From Butyrivibrio sp. AE3004 (GTDB lineage: Bacteria > Bacillota > Clostridia > Lachnospirales > Lachnospiraceae): a stretch of DNA of 64,000 nt. Every line of letters begins with the position of its first letter. The first letter of the stretch is position 1. This document shows, piece after piece, positions 1-8,579 of this stretch. The position numbers and the translations under genes were made by a program. The DNA lies in contig NZ_JNLQ01000002.1 in assembly GCF_000703165.1 (NCBI RefSeq), positions 1,798,001 through 1,862,000 on the forward strand, read 5' to 3'. The notes under the pieces are model-generated. The model was not told the DNA's origin and searched no databases. It saw only the letters and a list, made by a program, of their open reading frames with translations.

Positions 1-189
1 CGGGGACGGCACACACATTCTATTTTTCAGAAAAGGGAATGAAAGAATGGGAAACGTAATGTGAACTCCTTCTGTCAGTCGGGAATTCATGACCTCCTTA
101 GATACTTACCACTTCCGATAAGCTTGCGGCCGCCTTCATACGGCCTCGGTCCGGTCATTATAGTTTTCATTCTGCCTGTTCTATAGAAC
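1..189. other. Window-edge region downstream of the flagellar operon, no recognised gene
   Basis: In related bacteria flgE usually follows the TIGR02530 gene closely, but no FlgE N-terminus is seen on the minus strand here. Instead there is a GC-rich patch (about 121-157) that can form a 5-bp GGCCG/CGGCC hairpin. A possible 27-codon reading frame (170 down to 87) ends in an ATGA overlap with a second frame open to the edge (90 down to 1). Neither resembles a known protein and neither has a well-spaced ribosome binding site. The first bases, GGGGACGGCACACAC on the plus strand, resemble the ends of short interspersed repeats common in Clostridia. Nothing can be assigned firmly because the window ends here. 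Confidence 0.4.
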
Positions 190-585
190 TTATGCGATTA
201 CCGCTCCGTCTATATTGGTGAAAATGTTGCTGCCAGTTTCCTGACTATCCATCGCGGTCACAACAGTGTTGCTCTTTACATTAACGATGAAGGCAAGTTG
301 ATCAACCAGGATAAGTGATTCGTTTATTCCTTTCGCATTTGCCTGATTTCTTGCGTTGTTCAGGCGGTCCATCTGATCCTGAGTGAGCTCAATGTTACGG
401 TCACTGAGTCTGTTGGAAGCGTGCTTTGAAAACTTCACACCTTCTCTGTTGCTCTCGAGCTGAGAAAGGATTTTGCCGAAATCGGAATTCTGGACGCCGG
501 CGCCACCTCTTATCTTTTCGCCCTGACCAAGATACTGGTTCTGAACCTGTTCAATTGAAAGGAATCCGCTTTTATCTATTCTCAC
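190..585 (-). CDS. Flagellar operon protein, TIGR02530 family
   Basis: A 131-residue protein of the small family found in Firmicute flagellar operons between flgD and flgE. The conserved core lies at about residues 50-125 and includes FSKHASNRL, a helical ELTQDQMDRL segment and LAFIVNVKSNTVVTAMD. No signal peptide or membrane segment is present, so it is probably cytoplasmic. Its biochemical role is not established; a link to hook assembly is inferred from its position after flgD. It begins with GTG behind a GGAAAGGAG-type ribosome binding site. The 143-base gap to flgD is longer than other gaps in this operon and may hold an internal promoter. Confidence 0.85.
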   Translation of the reverse strand: MRIDKSGFLSIEQVQNQYLGQGEKIRGGAGVQNSDFGKILSQLESNREGVKFSKHASNRLSDRNIELTQDQMDRLNNARNQANAKGINESLILVDQLAFIVNVKSNTVVTAMDSQETGSNIFTNIDGAVIA

Positions 586-642
586 GGCTTTCTCCTTTCC
601 CTAAACAAAAACACTAAGCCTTGATTTACTCTGCCGATTTAT

Positions 643-669
643 ATTTCGGCACATAAGTCATATTATTAA
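643..669 (-). promoter_or_regulatory. Candidate sigma-28 (SigD) type promoter before the TIGR02530 gene
   Basis: On the minus strand TTAA (666-669) is followed after 15 bases by GCCGAAAT (643-650), close to the SigD consensus TAAA-N15-GCCGATAA. It sits in the unusually long flgD/TIGR02530 gap. The same bases form a small GCCGA/TCGGC hairpin (633-650), so the resemblance could be incidental. Confidence 0.3.
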
Positions 670-728
670 GGTGTATCTTCAAAATTTTTTAAATTTTATT
701 ATTTGATATAATCCAATCTATATGACTT

Positions 729-1487
729 TTATCCTTCGGTTGTTGCAGTGTTATTATCTGTACCACTCTCAGTATTACTATCCTGATCCTGTGTCAATGC
801 CTCAGCCTTTGCTGCATCTTCTTCTGCCTTCTTTTTCTGGTATTCCGCATCGTTCTTTTGTGCTTCTTCTATGAGTTCCTTTGCCCTTGCATAGTACTGT
901 TCAAGTTTCTCGATATCCTTTTTATCAATAAGAGCTATCGCATCGGTATCCATCTGCTGATAGAAGGAATAAGCATCATATACCTTCTGCGCATCGGTAT
1001 ATACCATATTCTCATAAACAGGGAACTTATCCATAAGTGCCTGCAGATCGTCTGCCTGATTATGGATTTCCACGAAATGAGAATCCGCTACGGAATTAAC
1101 ATCGTCCATCTTGTAGTCTGTTCCGTCGATGTTAAGGTATGCCTCGCCGCTCTTATAGGTCACATAATCGACCTTACCTTCTACCTTCTCGCCGTTTTCA
1201 TTAGTTACGATAACAGTTTTTCCTACCAGGTCAGATGCTCTCGACATCGAAAAAGCTTCTGCCATATTGGATATCTGTTCAACCTGTGTAAAGGTTGCGT
1301 ACTGGTTAATATATTCGGTGTTGGATGTCGGCTCTAAAGGATCCTGATATTTCATCTGTGCGCAAAGGATATTCATGAAAGCGTTTTTATCATACCCCTG
1401 ATTGGAAGCCGCTGTCTTTTTGGCGTCTTCAACCTTGTTTGAGGTATCAAGAAGTTTACCGTTTTCTACTACTGCATTTACGCCCAT
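729..1487 (-). CDS. flgD: Flagellar hook capping / hook assembly scaffold protein FlgD
   Basis: FlgD caps the growing hook so that FlgE subunits can polymerise and is itself exported by the flagellar type III system. The 252-residue product has the FlgD N-terminal signature at about 35-80: NAFMNILCAQMKYQDPLEPTS followed by a TQVEQISNMAEA segment. A small beta-rich region at about 85-135 (LVGKTVIVTNENGEKVEGKV) matches the FlgD core. The C-terminus is a Lys/Glu/Ala-rich helix and an Asn/Thr/Glu-rich tail rather than the classical FlgD Ig domain. The start has a strong GGAGGT site 5-6 bases upstream. It lies 22 bases after fliK, so co-transcription is likely. Confidence 0.93.
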   Translation of the reverse strand: MGVNAVVENGKLLDTSNKVEDAKKTAASNQGYDKNAFMNILCAQMKYQDPLEPTSNTEYINQYATFTQVEQISNMAEAFSMSRASDLVGKTVIVTNENGEKVEGKVDYVTYKSGEAYLNIDGTDYKMDDVNSVADSHFVEIHNQADDLQALMDKFPVYENMVYTDAQKVYDAYSFYQQMDTDAIALIDKKDIEKLEQYYARAKELIEEAQKNDAEYQKKKAEEDAAKAEALTQDQDSNTESGTDNNTATTEG

Positions 1488-1509
1488 TTGGTTACCTCCG
1501 ACAAATTTG

Positions 1510-3237
1510 TCATGCTGAGAAATCTACTGAATTACCGTTAATAGCCATCATTTCAGCTGTGAGCTGATCTGCTTCGTCAATTTCATCAAGTTCTTCCATT
1601 GAAAGGTCATCAAGTCGTATCCTTCTCATTGGCTTTCTGATGGAATTCTGAGCATCCTGATCATCCTGTCTCTGGCTCTGGCTGTCATTAAGCGTCTGGT
1701 CAAAAGCCCCCGCATTTACTGTAACTTCAACTGCAGTAACCTTTACGCCCTGTTCATTAAGCTTATCCTGAAGCTGCTGTATCTGGCTCTCTATAGCTGC
1801 TTTTACGTCCTCATTTTGTGTAAGGAATTTTGCAATTACATTTCCGTCTTTTGCTGCTTCAATGATTACATTAACGTTACCAAGACTTGCGGGATGAAGC
1901 TGCATCTCCATTGTTGTCGAATCTGCTTTAACATTCATCTTTATGAACTCGGTTATCTGATCCATTATCTCCTGAGTGTTCGCCCTTGCCATCTGCCCAT
2001 AGCTCTCGGTTTCCACTACTTCAGAGAGGGATGATGATATCTGGTTCATTACCTGATTGTAAACGGAACCTTCCAGGTTATTCTCATGTGTATTGCTATT
2101 ACCGTTATTATTGTTACTGTTGTTATTAGCGTTATTTTCCTTAACGTTTCTCTGTTCCTGAACGGGTTCTTCAACCTGAAGACTAAAATCAGGCTTTTCG
2201 ATCTCTTCAGATACTTCTGTAACAGGTGCCTCTTCTTCCTGTTCTACTGCAATTTCTTTTACTATTCCGGCATTATTCGTAAGATCAAGTCTTACAGCTT
2301 CGGAATCGATATAATTTTGAGGCTGTTCAATTATTATAGGATTTTCTTCTGTATTTGTGTTCTCGACAGGTACTGCCTGAACCTGATTTTCAGAGCTCTG
2401 CTGTGCCAGATTCTCACTAAAGTCTTCAAGTGCTGAGCTTAAGTCTTCCTCTGAAAGATTAAACTCTTCCATCAGGTTCTGCCTTGTAGTATCAACCGCA
2501 TCCTGCATATTCTGTACATTCAGATAAAGATCTGCATTGGTTACTATAGCCATCACATCATTGGCTCCGGTAACCTGACCTATTATCTGTGTAAGATTTG
2601 TAGGTTCAAGTATCGCTACATTTGTAAGGCCGAGGGTTGCCATGGCACTTTCTATGTCTTCAATATCAACGCCCAGTTGATCAGCGAGCTGCTGCATGAG
2701 TTCTCTGCTGTCATCAAGCATTGCCTGTTCCAGTGCACTAAGAGCATCGTCTATAACTCCTATCATGGAACCATCCTCTCCGGGGTTTTCATTTATTGTT
2801 ATGAGGACCTCGGAGACTTCTGTTTCTTCTGCTATCTCTTCCGTGACTTCTTCAGGAGCTTCTGCCACATTATCTGTAACTTCTTTAACATTTACATTTT
2901 TTTCATCAGCATTCTGACTTTGAAGTGCTTTCGTATCATCTGTACTATCAGCATTTTTTGTCATATTGTCTTGCTTACTAATGTTCTCTGTCTGCCTTGG
3001 AGTATTTGCCTGTTCATAAGTCGCTGCTAAAGTTCCTGCTTTATTCGACGCAGCTGTGGCTGTCAGAGTTTTTGCTGTAGACGTTGCTACTTGTGCTGCC
3101 TGTTTTTGAGTGTTTGCGTTATTCAAAGTCTTTTGAAAGTCTGCAGTCTGCTCCTTTGATGCAGCAATTCCTTTTGCTGTTGCGGTATTAACGAATGCAT
3201 TAATATTTGTAATACCCGGAATCGCATTTGTAATCAA
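1510..3237 (-). CDS. fliK: Flagellar hook-length control protein FliK
   Basis: FliK measures hook length and switches the export apparatus from hook to filament substrates. The C-terminal Flg_hook domain is visible at about residues 430-510 (MEMQLHPASLGNVNVIIEAA, then a helix and VKVTAVEVTVN). The long N-terminal part is low complexity and rich in Ala, Thr, Gln, Asn and Glu, as usual for the ruler segment. An ATG at 3303 exists, but the only good ribosome binding site, GAAAGGAGGT (3244-3253), sits 8 bases before an in-frame TTG at 3237; that start gives 575 residues. It lies between ylxF and flgD as in Bacillus subtilis. Confidence 0.88.
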   Translation of the reverse strand: MITNAIPGITNINAFVNTATAKGIAASKEQTADFQKTLNNANTQKQAAQVATSTAKTLTATAASNKAGTLAATYEQANTPRQTENISKQDNMTKNADSTDDTKALQSQNADEKNVNVKEVTDNVAEAPEEVTEEIAEETEVSEVLITINENPGEDGSMIGVIDDALSALEQAMLDDSRELMQQLADQLGVDIEDIESAMATLGLTNVAILEPTNLTQIIGQVTGANDVMAIVTNADLYLNVQNMQDAVDTTRQNLMEEFNLSEEDLSSALEDFSENLAQQSSENQVQAVPVENTNTEENPIIIEQPQNYIDSEAVRLDLTNNAGIVKEIAVEQEEEAPVTEVSEEIEKPDFSLQVEEPVQEQRNVKENNANNNSNNNNGNSNTHENNLEGSVYNQVMNQISSSLSEVVETESYGQMARANTQEIMDQITEFIKMNVKADSTTMEMQLHPASLGNVNVIIEAAKDGNVIAKFLTQNEDVKAAIESQIQQLQDKLNEQGVKVTAVEVTVNAGAFDQTLNDSQSQRQDDQDAQNSIRKPMRRIRLDDLSMEELDEIDEADQLTAEMMAINGNSVDFSA

Positions 3238-3295
3238 ATTCTGTACCTCCTTTCTTATATGGGTAAGGTTTGCCCATAGCTTTACAAAACATATA

Positions 3296-3332
3296 TCGGC
3301 CATGCAGGAAAAAACTTAACCCGCATGGCCGA
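3296..3332 (-). repeat. Perfect 10-bp inverted repeat between ylxF and fliK
   Basis: TCGGCCATGC (3296-3305) and GCATGGCCGA (3323-3332) are exact complements around a 17-base loop. On the minus strand the hairpin is preceded, not followed, by a run of T, so it is not a standard terminator for the flagellar transcript. It lies just upstream of the fliK ribosome binding site and could tune fliK expression or stabilise processed mRNA. On the plus strand it is followed by A residues. Confidence 0.6.
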
Positions 3333-3368
3333 AAAAAATTAAAAATTTATAAACAAAGCGAATTCCAT

Positions 3369-4367
3369 TTAGTTACTGCTACCGACACCGGAAACTGTAG
3401 CCTTATGAGTAGCGGGTTCCATATAATCCGTTACCTTTCCTGCATATTCTTCAGTCATCTTATCAAGAATAGCTCCGCGATTTTCCGCACTCATCTTACC
3501 AAGTATCTTTGAAATAAGTCTTACGGCATCGCCTGTATCATTCTCTATCATAGCGTTAAAAATCGCTGCCGCTTCCTTTGCCTTCATGGATGAATATGCC
3601 TTTACATACTGTTCCAGTTCATCATCATCCGCTGTTCCCTGAATGATCTGTGCATATATCTGCGCAGCCACATCAGGCTCTATAAGTTCATAATATTTCT
3701 GATATTCCTCCGGTGTGGGAGCATTATCAGCATATACGATATTCTTGTAAAAATCTTCTTTTTCCTGTTCAAGCTTAGCCTGGTTTTCTTCAAAAGGCTG
3801 AAGTCTTGTTATCTCTGTCTGAAGCTTTTCATTTTCTTCCTGCAAAGTTGCATTTTCTTCCATCTCTTTTCTAAGTTCTTCTTCAAGTCGCTTGATATAG
3901 AGATTGGCCTCATCCAGGCTGCTTGCAAGCTGTTCATCCACAGGATTAACAACAGGCTTTTGCGATTCCTCGTATTTCTTCTGAGCAATCGGTGTATAAC
4001 TGCCTTCCGGAAGTATTGCCTGCAGTCCGGGAACATCCCCTATTATGGGTGCAAGAACGTTAGACCCAAAGCCACCGACGTCAAGCTTTATCAGCATTCC
4101 CATAATTGCAAGCCATACAAGAATAATAACAACTGTAAGTATAAGCGTTGCCACTCCACCTGCATCCTCGCCGTTAAGCTCTGCTGTTCTCTCAGCAAGC
4201 TCAAGTTCACGAGCCTTTGCCGCTTTTCTCTGCTCCTTGAGTTCCTGCCTTAAAGCTTTCCTTTCTTCCTTCAGCTTTTGCCTGGCCTCTTTATCGGGGT
4301 CAACGGGTTTGGGTAATACCGAAGCCTCTTTTTCCGGTTTTGCTTCCTTAGCTTCTTTTTCTGCCAT
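3369..4367 (-). CDS. ylxF: YlxF/MotE-family protein with MgtE-N-like domain
   Basis: A 332-residue protein in the place of B. subtilis ylxF, between fliJ and fliK. It has a highly charged Lys/Glu-rich N-terminus (1-65), one membrane segment (about 72-93, VATLILTVVIILVWLAIMGM), a coiled coil (about 135-200) and a C-terminal MgtE-N/MotE-like domain (about 215-320) with two EAAAIFNAM- and ILDKMTEEYAGKV-type repeats. Related MotE proteins chaperone or stabilise flagellar stator components; a similar role here is inference. Its ATG overlaps the fliJ stop in TAATG, implying translational coupling. Confidence 0.8.
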   Translation of the reverse strand: MAEKEAKEAKPEKEASVLPKPVDPDKEARQKLKEERKALRQELKEQRKAAKARELELAERTAELNGEDAGGVATLILTVVIILVWLAIMGMLIKLDVGGFGSNVLAPIIGDVPGLQAILPEGSYTPIAQKKYEESQKPVVNPVDEQLASSLDEANLYIKRLEEELRKEMEENATLQEENEKLQTEITRLQPFEENQAKLEQEKEDFYKNIVYADNAPTPEEYQKYYELIEPDVAAQIYAQIIQGTADDDELEQYVKAYSSMKAKEAAAIFNAMIENDTGDAVRLISKILGKMSAENRGAILDKMTEEYAGKVTDYMEPATHKATVSGVGSSN

Positions 4368-4825
4368 TACTCTTCCTCTCTGCTACGCTGAGTATATGTA
4401 AAGCTGGATCTTTCATCAACTTCCTTTGCTTCCGCTTCTTTTTCTTCCTCAACAAATTGCTCGAAAGCTTTTTCTTTTAGTCTTTCCTGCATTTTTCTTT
4501 CCTGTACTGCTCTTGTAAGTTTAAGTCTTGCAACTTCAAGCTTCGCAGCATAGGAATCAACTTTGACCTCCTGATCCTTAATGATGACATCCATTTGTCG
4601 CTGATAATAGTTGTTGTCCATGATTTTTTGGACATCCATTATGCTGGCGCTTCTAAGCTCATATCCTTCACGAATAAAAGCATCTCTCGTCGCAATATAG
4701 TCATTTAATATATCAATCTGGTCATTTAATTCCTTGGAGGCTTGGGCAAATTCCATCTTTACCTGTTCCTCCTGCTGGAGTCTTAAGTTTAATACTCCCT
4801 GGAGTCTGTAGTTGAACCTTGCCAT
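4367..4825 (-). CDS. fliJ: Flagellar export protein FliJ
   Basis: FliJ is a short coiled-coil protein that sits in the centre of the FliI ATPase ring and links it to the FlhA gate. The 152-residue product is almost entirely helical, beginning FNYRLQGVLNLRLQQEEQVK as in Firmicute FliJ proteins, with heptad patterning to about residue 120 and a Glu/Lys-rich tail. It follows fliI by 55 bases and overlaps ylxF by one base. Sequence conservation in this family is low, so order and coiled-coil shape carry much of the assignment. Confidence 0.88.
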   Translation of the reverse strand: MARFNYRLQGVLNLRLQQEEQVKMEFAQASKELNDQIDILNDYIATRDAFIREGYELRSASIMDVQKIMDNNYYQRQMDVIIKDQEVKVDSYAAKLEVARLKLTRAVQERKMQERLKEKAFEQFVEEEKEAEAKEVDERSSFTYTQRSREEE

Positions 4826-4880
4826 TTAAGCCCTCACCCCGCTACTTAAACAATAAAAAAATAAAATTCCGGATATTATA

Positions 4881-6239
4881 TCAATCCTTGAACATGCTTG
4901 TCAGCTTGGCACAGACTTCCTCGTAAGTGAACTTTTCATCTGTCTCCTGCATAAGAAATTCATTTACTGCGTCTATCTTCGAAACAGCGTAATCAATACT
5001 TTTATTGGCACCGCTCTTATATGCTCCGATATTTATCAGGTCCTCAGCATCCGCATATGTTGCCAAAACATTTTTAAGTTTTCCCGCTGCTTTTTTCTGC
5101 TCCGGTGGAGCTATCGCGCTCATACATCTGGAAATACTTGCAAGAACATCTATAGCAGGGTAATGATTCTTCTGCGCCAGCTTTCTGTTTAATACAATAT
5201 GTCCATCAAGAATACCTCTTGCTGTATCTGTTATCGGTTCATTAAAATCATCACCATCAACAAGTACAGTATAAAGACCTGTAATCGATCCCTTTCTGGA
5301 TTTTCCAGCTCTTTCAAGAAGCTTGGGCATTTCCGCATATACGCTTGGCGGATACCCTCTCGATACCGGAGGCTCTCCGCTCGCAAGTCCTATTTCTCTT
5401 TGTGCCATTGAAAAACGTGTAAGAGAATCCATCATCAAAAGCACATCTTTTCCTTTATCACGAAAATATTCCGCAATGGATGTTGCTGTTTTTGCAGCCT
5501 TTAATCTTTCAAGTGCAGGTTTATCAGAAGTCGCAACAACAACAATCGACCTCTCCATTCCTTCAGGTCCAAGGTCACGTTCAATGAACTCCCGGACCTC
5601 CCTGCCACGCTCTCCGATAAGAGCAATAACATTTATATCCGCATTGGTGTTTCTGGCAAACATCCCCATCAGAGTTGATTTACCAACACCTGAACCTGCA
5701 AATATTCCAATTCGCTGCCCCTTACCTACTGTCAAAAGTCCGTCGACAGCTTTTACTCCAAGTGAAAGAACATCCGATATCGGATCTCTCGTCATAGGAT
5801 CCGGAGGCTGATTCTCAACAGAATAGGCTATACCGTTTTCAAGCATAACGCCCTTTCCATAGTTGGTACCATCTATTCTTCCAAGTCCATCAAGTGTTTT
5901 TCCAAGGAGTCCCTCTCCGACATTTACACGCAGGGGTGAATCAGTATTCTCGACTATGCTTCCGCTTCCTATTCCGCTTATGTTCTCATAGGGCATTAAG
6001 AGCACATGGTTATCCTTAAAACCGACAACCTCTGCCATGGTCCCCCTTCCGGAAGGTCTTGCCGTGCTTTCGCCGTCCTTTTTTTTGGAGTAAATGTAGC
6101 AAATATCACCCATCTTGGCCTCGGGGCCTGCAGATTCGATTGTAAGACCGACTACATTTACCACCTTGCCACGAACCTTATAGAACATGGTATTTGCTAC
6201 TTTTTTATATTTCGAATAGTCAATAAATCCATTTGCCAT
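4881..6239 (-). CDS. fliI: Flagellum-specific ATPase FliI
   Basis: FliI is the hexameric ATPase of the flagellar type III export apparatus, related to F1 beta subunits. The 452-residue protein is full length. A beta-barrel N-terminal domain ends near 110; the Walker A loop GSGVGKST is at about 182-189; ALIGERGREV and Walker B (VLLMMDSLTRF) follow; SGEPPVSRGYPPSV precedes the C-terminal domain. The start overlaps the fliH stop in TAATG. FliH inhibits and positions FliI, and FliJ completes the complex; all three are adjacent here. Confidence 0.97.
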   Translation of the reverse strand: MANGFIDYSKYKKVANTMFYKVRGKVVNVVGLTIESAGPEAKMGDICYIYSKKKDGESTARPSGRGTMAEVVGFKDNHVLLMPYENISGIGSGSIVENTDSPLRVNVGEGLLGKTLDGLGRIDGTNYGKGVMLENGIAYSVENQPPDPMTRDPISDVLSLGVKAVDGLLTVGKGQRIGIFAGSGVGKSTLMGMFARNTNADINVIALIGERGREVREFIERDLGPEGMERSIVVVATSDKPALERLKAAKTATSIAEYFRDKGKDVLLMMDSLTRFSMAQREIGLASGEPPVSRGYPPSVYAEMPKLLERAGKSRKGSITGLYTVLVDGDDFNEPITDTARGILDGHIVLNRKLAQKNHYPAIDVLASISRCMSAIAPPEQKKAAGKLKNVLATYADAEDLINIGAYKSGANKSIDYAVSKIDAVNEFLMQETDEKFTYEEVCAKLTSMFKD

Positions 6240-7447
6240 TAGCGCCTATTCCTGTCAAATGCCAGAAGCTTCAGTTTTCTGGTAAGTTCTGAAAGCTCCA
6301 CTCCAAGAGAGCAGTCAAACACGCCGCCCTCAGACTCTATGATACATTCATTCTCCTTTAAAAGAGGATCCTCTATTATCTCAAGTGTGGAATTGGGTGA
6401 AGCCATTGCTTCTTCAAGGTTTGGCTTCTCATCTGTCACAAGGTCATAATCATCAGATGAAATGTGAAGGATTATATCCGTTCCACTGTCAACCTTACCC
6501 AGAGTGGTTCTGATAAGATGAAGAATTATCTCCTTATTTTCCCTCAGATCCACATTAAACACATGCTCATAAATCTGGGTAAGTGTATCTACCATATCAG
6601 GCTCAATACTGGCTATAAGCTGTTTGATATCAGCTTCCTGTTTTTCTCTTTCCTCTTTCAGTTCAGCTTCAGCAGCTGCCTTCATATTTTCAATTTCTTC
6701 TGCAGCCTGCTTTACGCCTTCCTCATAGCCGGCATTTCTGCCTTCTTCGATAGCCTGGTTTTTGAAAGCTTCAGCGTCATTTCTTATGGCTTCTGCCTGA
6801 GCATTGGCATCATCTATAATCTGCTTTGCCTGCTCCTCTGCCATCCTTATCTGCTCATCTATCTGAGCCTGTATTTCCTCAAGATTTATCTGAGGCTGTT
6901 CCGGTTCAGGCTCAGGAACCACCATCTGTTCCTCTTCCATTCCCATGGAAGAATTTTCATCTTCTTTCGGCATCTGAAGATTTTGGAAATCAGGATTATC
7001 CTCACCGAATATATTTCCATCCATATCCGGATTTCCATCGTTCCCCATCATTCCGTCTTCGCCGTAGGCATTAAAGCTGTTCTCATCAAAAGCTTCAGTA
7101 TTTTCCCCAAAGCCTTCACTTTCAAAGTCCATACCGTACTCGGAGTCATATGTGCCGGAAAGACCTTCGGAAAAGTCGTTAATGCCGCCCTGATCATCGT
7201 AATTTGTATTACCGATAATGTTCTGAGTGCCGTCAAAAGCATCTATCTGCTCAAAGCCAAGGCCTTCTTCAAACCCGCCAAAAGAGGGCACTGGTTCTCC
7301 TTTTTCCAATGCCTCTCTTCGTTTGGCTTCCTCAGCCTGATATTTTTCTATTCGTCTTTCAGAAAGTTCGTTGTTATCAATGATGTGCTTATCATTCTCA
7401 TCAACCTGATACCAGCCGAACTTAAGTAAATTAGATTGATTAGACAA
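6239..7447 (-). CDS. fliH: Flagellar assembly protein FliH
   Basis: FliH binds FliI and ties the ATPase to the C-ring. The C-terminal half (about 180-400) carries the family pattern: a long Ala/Glu coiled coil (EQAKQIIDDANAQAEAIRND), a GRNAGYEEGVKQ segment and a C-terminal domain ending FDCSLGVELSELTRKLK. Residues about 60-180 are an unusual acidic, Gly/Asn/Met-rich insert, making the protein much longer than typical 230-270-residue FliH. A GTG at 7459 also opens the frame, but a near-perfect GGAGGTGAT site lies 7 bases before an in-frame TTG at 7447, which gives a family-like N-terminus and 402 residues. It overlaps the end of fliG. Confidence 0.9.
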   Translation of the reverse strand: MSNQSNLLKFGWYQVDENDKHIIDNNELSERRIEKYQAEEAKRREALEKGEPVPSFGGFEEGLGFEQIDAFDGTQNIIGNTNYDDQGGINDFSEGLSGTYDSEYGMDFESEGFGENTEAFDENSFNAYGEDGMMGNDGNPDMDGNIFGEDNPDFQNLQMPKEDENSSMGMEEEQMVVPEPEPEQPQINLEEIQAQIDEQIRMAEEQAKQIIDDANAQAEAIRNDAEAFKNQAIEEGRNAGYEEGVKQAAEEIENMKAAAEAELKEEREKQEADIKQLIASIEPDMVDTLTQIYEHVFNVDLRENKEIILHLIRTTLGKVDSGTDIILHISSDDYDLVTDEKPNLEEAMASPNSTLEIIEDPLLKENECIIESEGGVFDCSLGVELSELTRKLKLLAFDRNRR

Positions 7448-8540
7448 CCAGGTCATCACCTCCGCCTCTGGAGATTACAATTTCACCGGCATCCTCAAGC
7501 TTACGAATAACATTAACAATCTTCTGCTGTGCTTCTTCAACATCCTTCATACGAACAGGTCCCATGAAGTCCATATCTTCCTTGATCATTTGAGCAAGAC
7601 GCTTGGACAGGTTGTTAAAGATAGCAGTCTGTACCTGTTCGGTAGAACCCTTGCAGGCAAGTCCCAGGTCTGCATTATCAACATCACGAAGCACACGCTG
7701 AATAGCACGGTCGTCCAAAAGAAGGATATCCTCGAATACGAACATCTTCTTACGGATTTCATCAGCAAGCTCAGGCTGCTCGATTTCCAATGTTTCCATG
7801 ATATGTTTTTCTGTAGAACGGTCTACTGCATTGAGGATTTCTACGACTGCATCCACACCACCGACAACCGTATAATCCTGGTTGACCAATGATGAAAGTT
7901 TCGACTCAAGGACTCTTTCTACCTCTTTGATCGTATCAGGACTTGTTCTGTCCATGGTTGCAATACGTCTTGCAACATCAGCCTGTCTCTCAGGTGGAAG
8001 CGCACCAAGTATTAATGCGCTCTGAGCTGAAGACATATAGGACATAACAAGAGCAATCGTTTGCGGATGCTCGTCCTGAATGAAAGTAAGCAGCTGTGAA
8101 GGATCTGCCTTTCTGATAAATTCGAAAGGTTTTACCTGCAAAGATGCCGTCAGTTTACTGATAACATCCATTGCCTTATCTTCCCCAAGAGCCTTCTCCA
8201 GCAGTTCCTTAGCATAGTTAATACCACCTTCAGCGATATACTGCTGAGCAAGGCAGATGCCATAGAATTCTTCTATAACAGCTTCCTTTACCTGAGGTGT
8301 TACGCTTCTGGTGTTTGCTATTTCAAGAGTCAGTTCCTCTATTTCGTCTTCTTTTAAATGTTTAAATATTGCAGATGACTTTTCAGGTCCCAAAGCAATC
8401 AAAAGAATGGCTGCCTTTTGAGTTCCGGAAAGATTCGCTATCAGGGAAGGGTCATAATTCCCTGCAGGTGGCATGGCACTTCCTTTACTGCCCGCACCAT
8501 CCAACTCGTCATCATCAAATTCTTCGCCGTCAATTGCCAT
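7440..8540 (-). CDS. fliG: Flagellar motor switch protein FliG
   Basis: FliG forms the rotor ring that contacts FliF and receives torque from MotA. The 366-residue product has the three expected domains: N-terminal FliF-binding (about 30-125, LSGTQKAAILLIALGPEKSS), middle (about 140-215, with EHPQTIALVMSYM) and C-terminal charged torque helix (about 265-355, MFVFEDILLLDDRAIQRVLR and DVDNADLGLACKG). An extra acidic N-terminus of about 25 residues precedes the domain. AGGGGAG lies upstream of the ATG. It is flanked by fliF and fliH, as in other Gram-positive operons. Confidence 0.97.
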   Translation of the reverse strand: MAIDGEEFDDDELDGAGSKGSAMPPAGNYDPSLIANLSGTQKAAILLIALGPEKSSAIFKHLKEDEIEELTLEIANTRSVTPQVKEAVIEEFYGICLAQQYIAEGGINYAKELLEKALGEDKAMDVISKLTASLQVKPFEFIRKADPSQLLTFIQDEHPQTIALVMSYMSSAQSALILGALPPERQADVARRIATMDRTSPDTIKEVERVLESKLSSLVNQDYTVVGGVDAVVEILNAVDRSTEKHIMETLEIEQPELADEIRKKMFVFEDILLLDDRAIQRVLRDVDNADLGLACKGSTEQVQTAIFNNLSKRLAQMIKEDMDFMGPVRMKDVEEAQQKIVNVIRKLEDAGEIVISRGGGDDLVV

Positions 8541-8579
8541 GATTTAGTACTCCCCTCTGAGTTTTAAATTGCAACTATT

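Noticed and set aside
1..20. GTGTG on the minus strand as a group II intron 5' end
   Set aside because: No intron domain structure or reverse transcriptase reading frame could be seen in the window.
117..134. Adjacent HindIII- and NotI-like sites suggesting vector sequence
   Set aside because: Only short site matches occur; the flanks do not resemble a polylinker and the region continues into normal genome sequence.
586..728. Cyclic-di-GMP riboswitch in the flagellar operon
   Set aside because: The GEMM core motifs were looked for in the flagellar gaps and not found.
6464..7429. Long plus-strand frame antisense to fliH
   Set aside because: It mirrors the coding strand of a clear flagellar gene, has no ribosome binding site and a Phe/Leu/Ile-rich composition typical of antisense shadows.
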